NCBI GenBank assembly: GCA_934692455.1
Contig: CAKUTY010000072.1
Location: forward strand, 1 to 6,847
From: an uncultured Erysipelotrichaceae bacterium
GTDB taxonomy: Bacteria; Bacillota_I; Bacilli_A; Erysipelotrichales; Erysipelotrichaceae
Length of the DNA stretch: 6,847 nt
Direction: 5' to 3'
In this document: in pieces, positions 5,462-6,847 of the stretch
Position numbering within the stretch: position 1 is the first letter of the stretch
Layout of the letters: the number at the start of each line of letters is the position of its first letter
Translations under genes and position numbers: made by a program
The notes under the pieces: generated by a model
What the model saw: only the letters and a program-made list of their open reading frames with translations
Told to the model about the DNA's origin: nothing
Databases searched by the model: none

Positions 5462-5480
5462 AAGACAGTCTGTATTTTTT
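5453..5480 (+). terminator. Terminator or attenuator between the operon and the PASTA gene
   Basis: AATACAGA (5453-5460) pairs with TCTGTATT (5469-5476) around the loop TAAGACAG, and the T-tract runs to 5480. The stem is A+T-rich and so only moderately strong. The loop TAAGACA (5461-5467) is complementary to TGTCTTA (5483-5489). That gives a competing hairpin or a pseudoknot past the T-tract, the arrangement expected of a regulated terminator. No clear promoter is visible between here and the PASTA start, so that gene may depend on readthrough or on a start within the repeats. Confidence 0.6.
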
Positions 5481-5520
5481 ATTGTCTTATTAAGTTTAAG
5501 GAAAGATGAGGATTATATAA

Positions 5521-6847
5521 ATGTCTGAAAAAGATTTTCTAAGTCAATTTTCTTCCGATGGCAAAAAGCCTGATAGCTATAAGGAAGAAGTTAGGGTTAA
5601 GGTTGAAAAGCCTAAGAAACAAATTGATCCAAAGGTATTTATTATCACTGGAGTAGTTGTTGCAGTATTGGGTGTTCTATCTTATTTCTTGTTTTTTGCG
5701 CCAAAGATTGAAATGCCAAACTTTGTGGGTCAAACCAAAAATGATGTGGCAGCTTGGGTAAAACAACAAGGTATTACAACAAGCGGTATTGTGTTCAAGG
5801 ATGAATACAACTTTGATAATGATGAGGATGTAATTCTTGATCAATCTATTGAAGCTGGTAAGAAGGTTAAAAATGATGCCAAGATTACATTTACTATTTC
5901 TAAGGGCGCTGATCCTGATGAAAAGGTAAGTGTTCCTGATATTAAGAATATGACTAAGCCAGAGATTGAATCTTGGATTAAAGAAAATAAATTAACTAAG
6001 GCTAAGATTACTACTACTTATAATGAAACAGTAGAAAAAGATAAGGTAATCAGTTATGAAGTTAAGGGTGTTGATGAGGCTGATTTTACAAGATCATCAA
6101 CTATGAACATTTCAGTATCTAAGGGACCTCAACCTGCAGGTACTGTTACTGTTACTGATTTTAAGGATAAGTACTATACAGAAGTAGAATCTTGGGCTAA
6201 GACTAATAAGATTAACTTAGAAAAGGTTGAGGTATATAACGATAAGGTTGAATCTGGTAAAGTTGTTTCTCAATCTGTGGCTGCTAATAAGACTATGAAA
6301 CAAAATGAGACTTTAACTGTTACTGTTTCTAAGGGCAAGGGTGTTAAGGTTCCTGATATCTATAAGATGAATAAGGAAGAAATTGAAGCTTGGGCAGCTA
6401 AGAATGGTATTGTGCCAACTGTAACTACTAAGTATTCAAATAGTGATAGTCATGTATTATCTGCAAATGTTAAAGCTGGTCAAACTATTTCAAGTAGCGA
6501 TGATGTACAAATTACATTAAATGCAGGCAAGTACTTTTATGCGGCTGATGAAGGCTTGAAGGATAGATTAACAGTTGGTGGCTATGCGAATAGATTAGAA
6601 GATTGGTGTAATGAAAAGCGTTCAAAGGGTATTGATGCCTTTGCGGGTAACTGGTCAGAGTCTTCTGCAGTTTATTCAGAAAAATATGAAAAGGGCCAAA
6701 TCGTATCTTATGAGATTTCTTCTTATTCAAATGGTGGTAAGTATGATATCAATGATCGTTTGCCATTGGATGTTAGATTTAGCATTGTGGTATCAAAGGG
6801 CTTGTTCTATAAGGTTGATAAGTCATTTGAAGCAGGTACAAGTAGTG
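5521..6847 (+). CDS. Membrane-anchored PASTA-repeat protein without kinase domain (3' end outside window)
   Basis: The frame stays open for 442 codons to the window edge. The ATG follows GAGG (5508-5511) with 9-nt spacing. Residues 1-38 are a charged cytoplasmic tail (lysine-rich near 28-38), 39-60 one membrane helix, and the rest lies outside the cell (type II topology). Four PASTA-like repeats follow: about 64-129, 136-202, 208-272 and 275-336. A fifth, longer and divergent unit spans about 340-427. Most begin P-[ND]-[FI] and the units end S-K-G or N-A-G. All share one tryptophan at the same place: Trp79, Trp152, Trp225, Trp291, Trp362. PASTA domains usually form the muropeptide or cell-wall sensing part of PrkC/PknB-type kinases and of some penicillin-binding proteins. 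Here no kinase or transpeptidase precedes the repeats; a C-terminal domain beyond the window cannot be excluded. The likely role is cell-wall binding or sensing at the surface, which is inference. Confidence 0.85.
   Translation, partial: MSEKDFLSQFSSDGKKPDSYKEEVRVKVEKPKKQIDPKVFIITGVVVAVLGVLSYFLFFAPKIEMPNFVGQTKNDVAAWVKQQGITTSGIVFKDEYNFDNDEDVILDQSIEAGKKVKNDAKITFTISKGADPDEKVSVPDIKNMTKPEIESWIKENKLTKAKITTTYNETVEKDKVISYEVKGVDEADFTRSSTMNISVSKGPQPAGTVTVTDFKDKYYTEVESWAKTNKINLEKVEVYNDKVESGKVVSQSVAANKTMKQNETLTVTVSKGKGVKVPDIYKMNKEEIEAWAAKNGIVPTVTTKYSNSDSHVLSANVKAGQTISSSDDVQITLNAGKYFYAADEGLKDRLTVGGYANRLEDWCNEKRSKGIDAFAGNWSESSAVYSEKYEKGQIVSYEISSYSNGGKYDINDRLPLDVRFSIVVSKGLFYKVDKSFEAGTSS

Noticed and set aside
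5324..5509. Plus-strand 61-codon open frame overlapping the end of the phosphatidyltransferase
   Set aside because: Wrong frame of a real gene, running through the repeats and terminator; the product is low-complexity and unlike any family.
6512..6730. Minus-strand 72-codon open frame opposite the PASTA gene
   Set aside because: Antisense to a continuous 442-codon sense frame with clear repeats.

Overview
The window reads as ordinary chromosome of an A+T-rich, low-GC Gram-positive bacterium (Bacillota). The grounds are strong AAGGAG-type ribosome sites, a TTG start, T-tract terminators, a Gram-positive-style uridine phosphorylase and an extracellular PASTA-repeat protein. TGA is used as a stop (end of the P-II-like gene) and TGG as Trp, so this is the standard code, not that of mycoplasmas. 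Gene style suggests something like the Erysipelotrichia, but that is an impression and no marker here proves it. No phage, IS or CRISPR was seen.

Layout. (1) 1-570: 3' part of an NADP-type glutamate dehydrogenase gene. (2) 571-1030: a dense intergenic region. An extended -10 promoter just after the gdhA stop would start a transcript of about 126 nt at ~591. That RNA folds into a closing stem, two hairpins and a long-range pairing, and ends in a strong terminator at 716; I cannot assign it to a known RNA family. Next come an orphan perfect hairpin (793-823) and a minus-strand tRNA-Trp (872-945) with its own promoter and terminator. (3) 1031-5423: five tightly packed plus-strand genes: uridine phosphorylase, a two-repeat DUF1538 membrane protein, a tandem P-II-like protein, an EamA/DMT transporter and a CDP-alcohol phosphatidyltransferase. 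Gaps run from 14 nt down to an 8-nt overlap, so they are probably one operon. (4) 5421-5480: two 19-bp direct repeats running into a terminator whose loop can pair downstream. (5) 5521 to the end: a membrane-anchored PASTA-repeat protein without a kinase domain, open to the window edge.

How the parts may work together. Uridine phosphorylase salvages pyrimidine ribosides. DUF1538 plus a P-II-like partner looks like a membrane transporter or channel with a cytosolic sensor of the P-II type, by analogy with AmtB-GlnK and SbtA-SbtB. Both proteins are internally duplicated. The EamA exporter and the phosphatidyltransferase are membrane functions with no obvious substrate link. Best leads for new biology: the structured RNA at 591-716, the DUF1538/tandem P-II pair, and the repeat-attenuator element before the PASTA gene.
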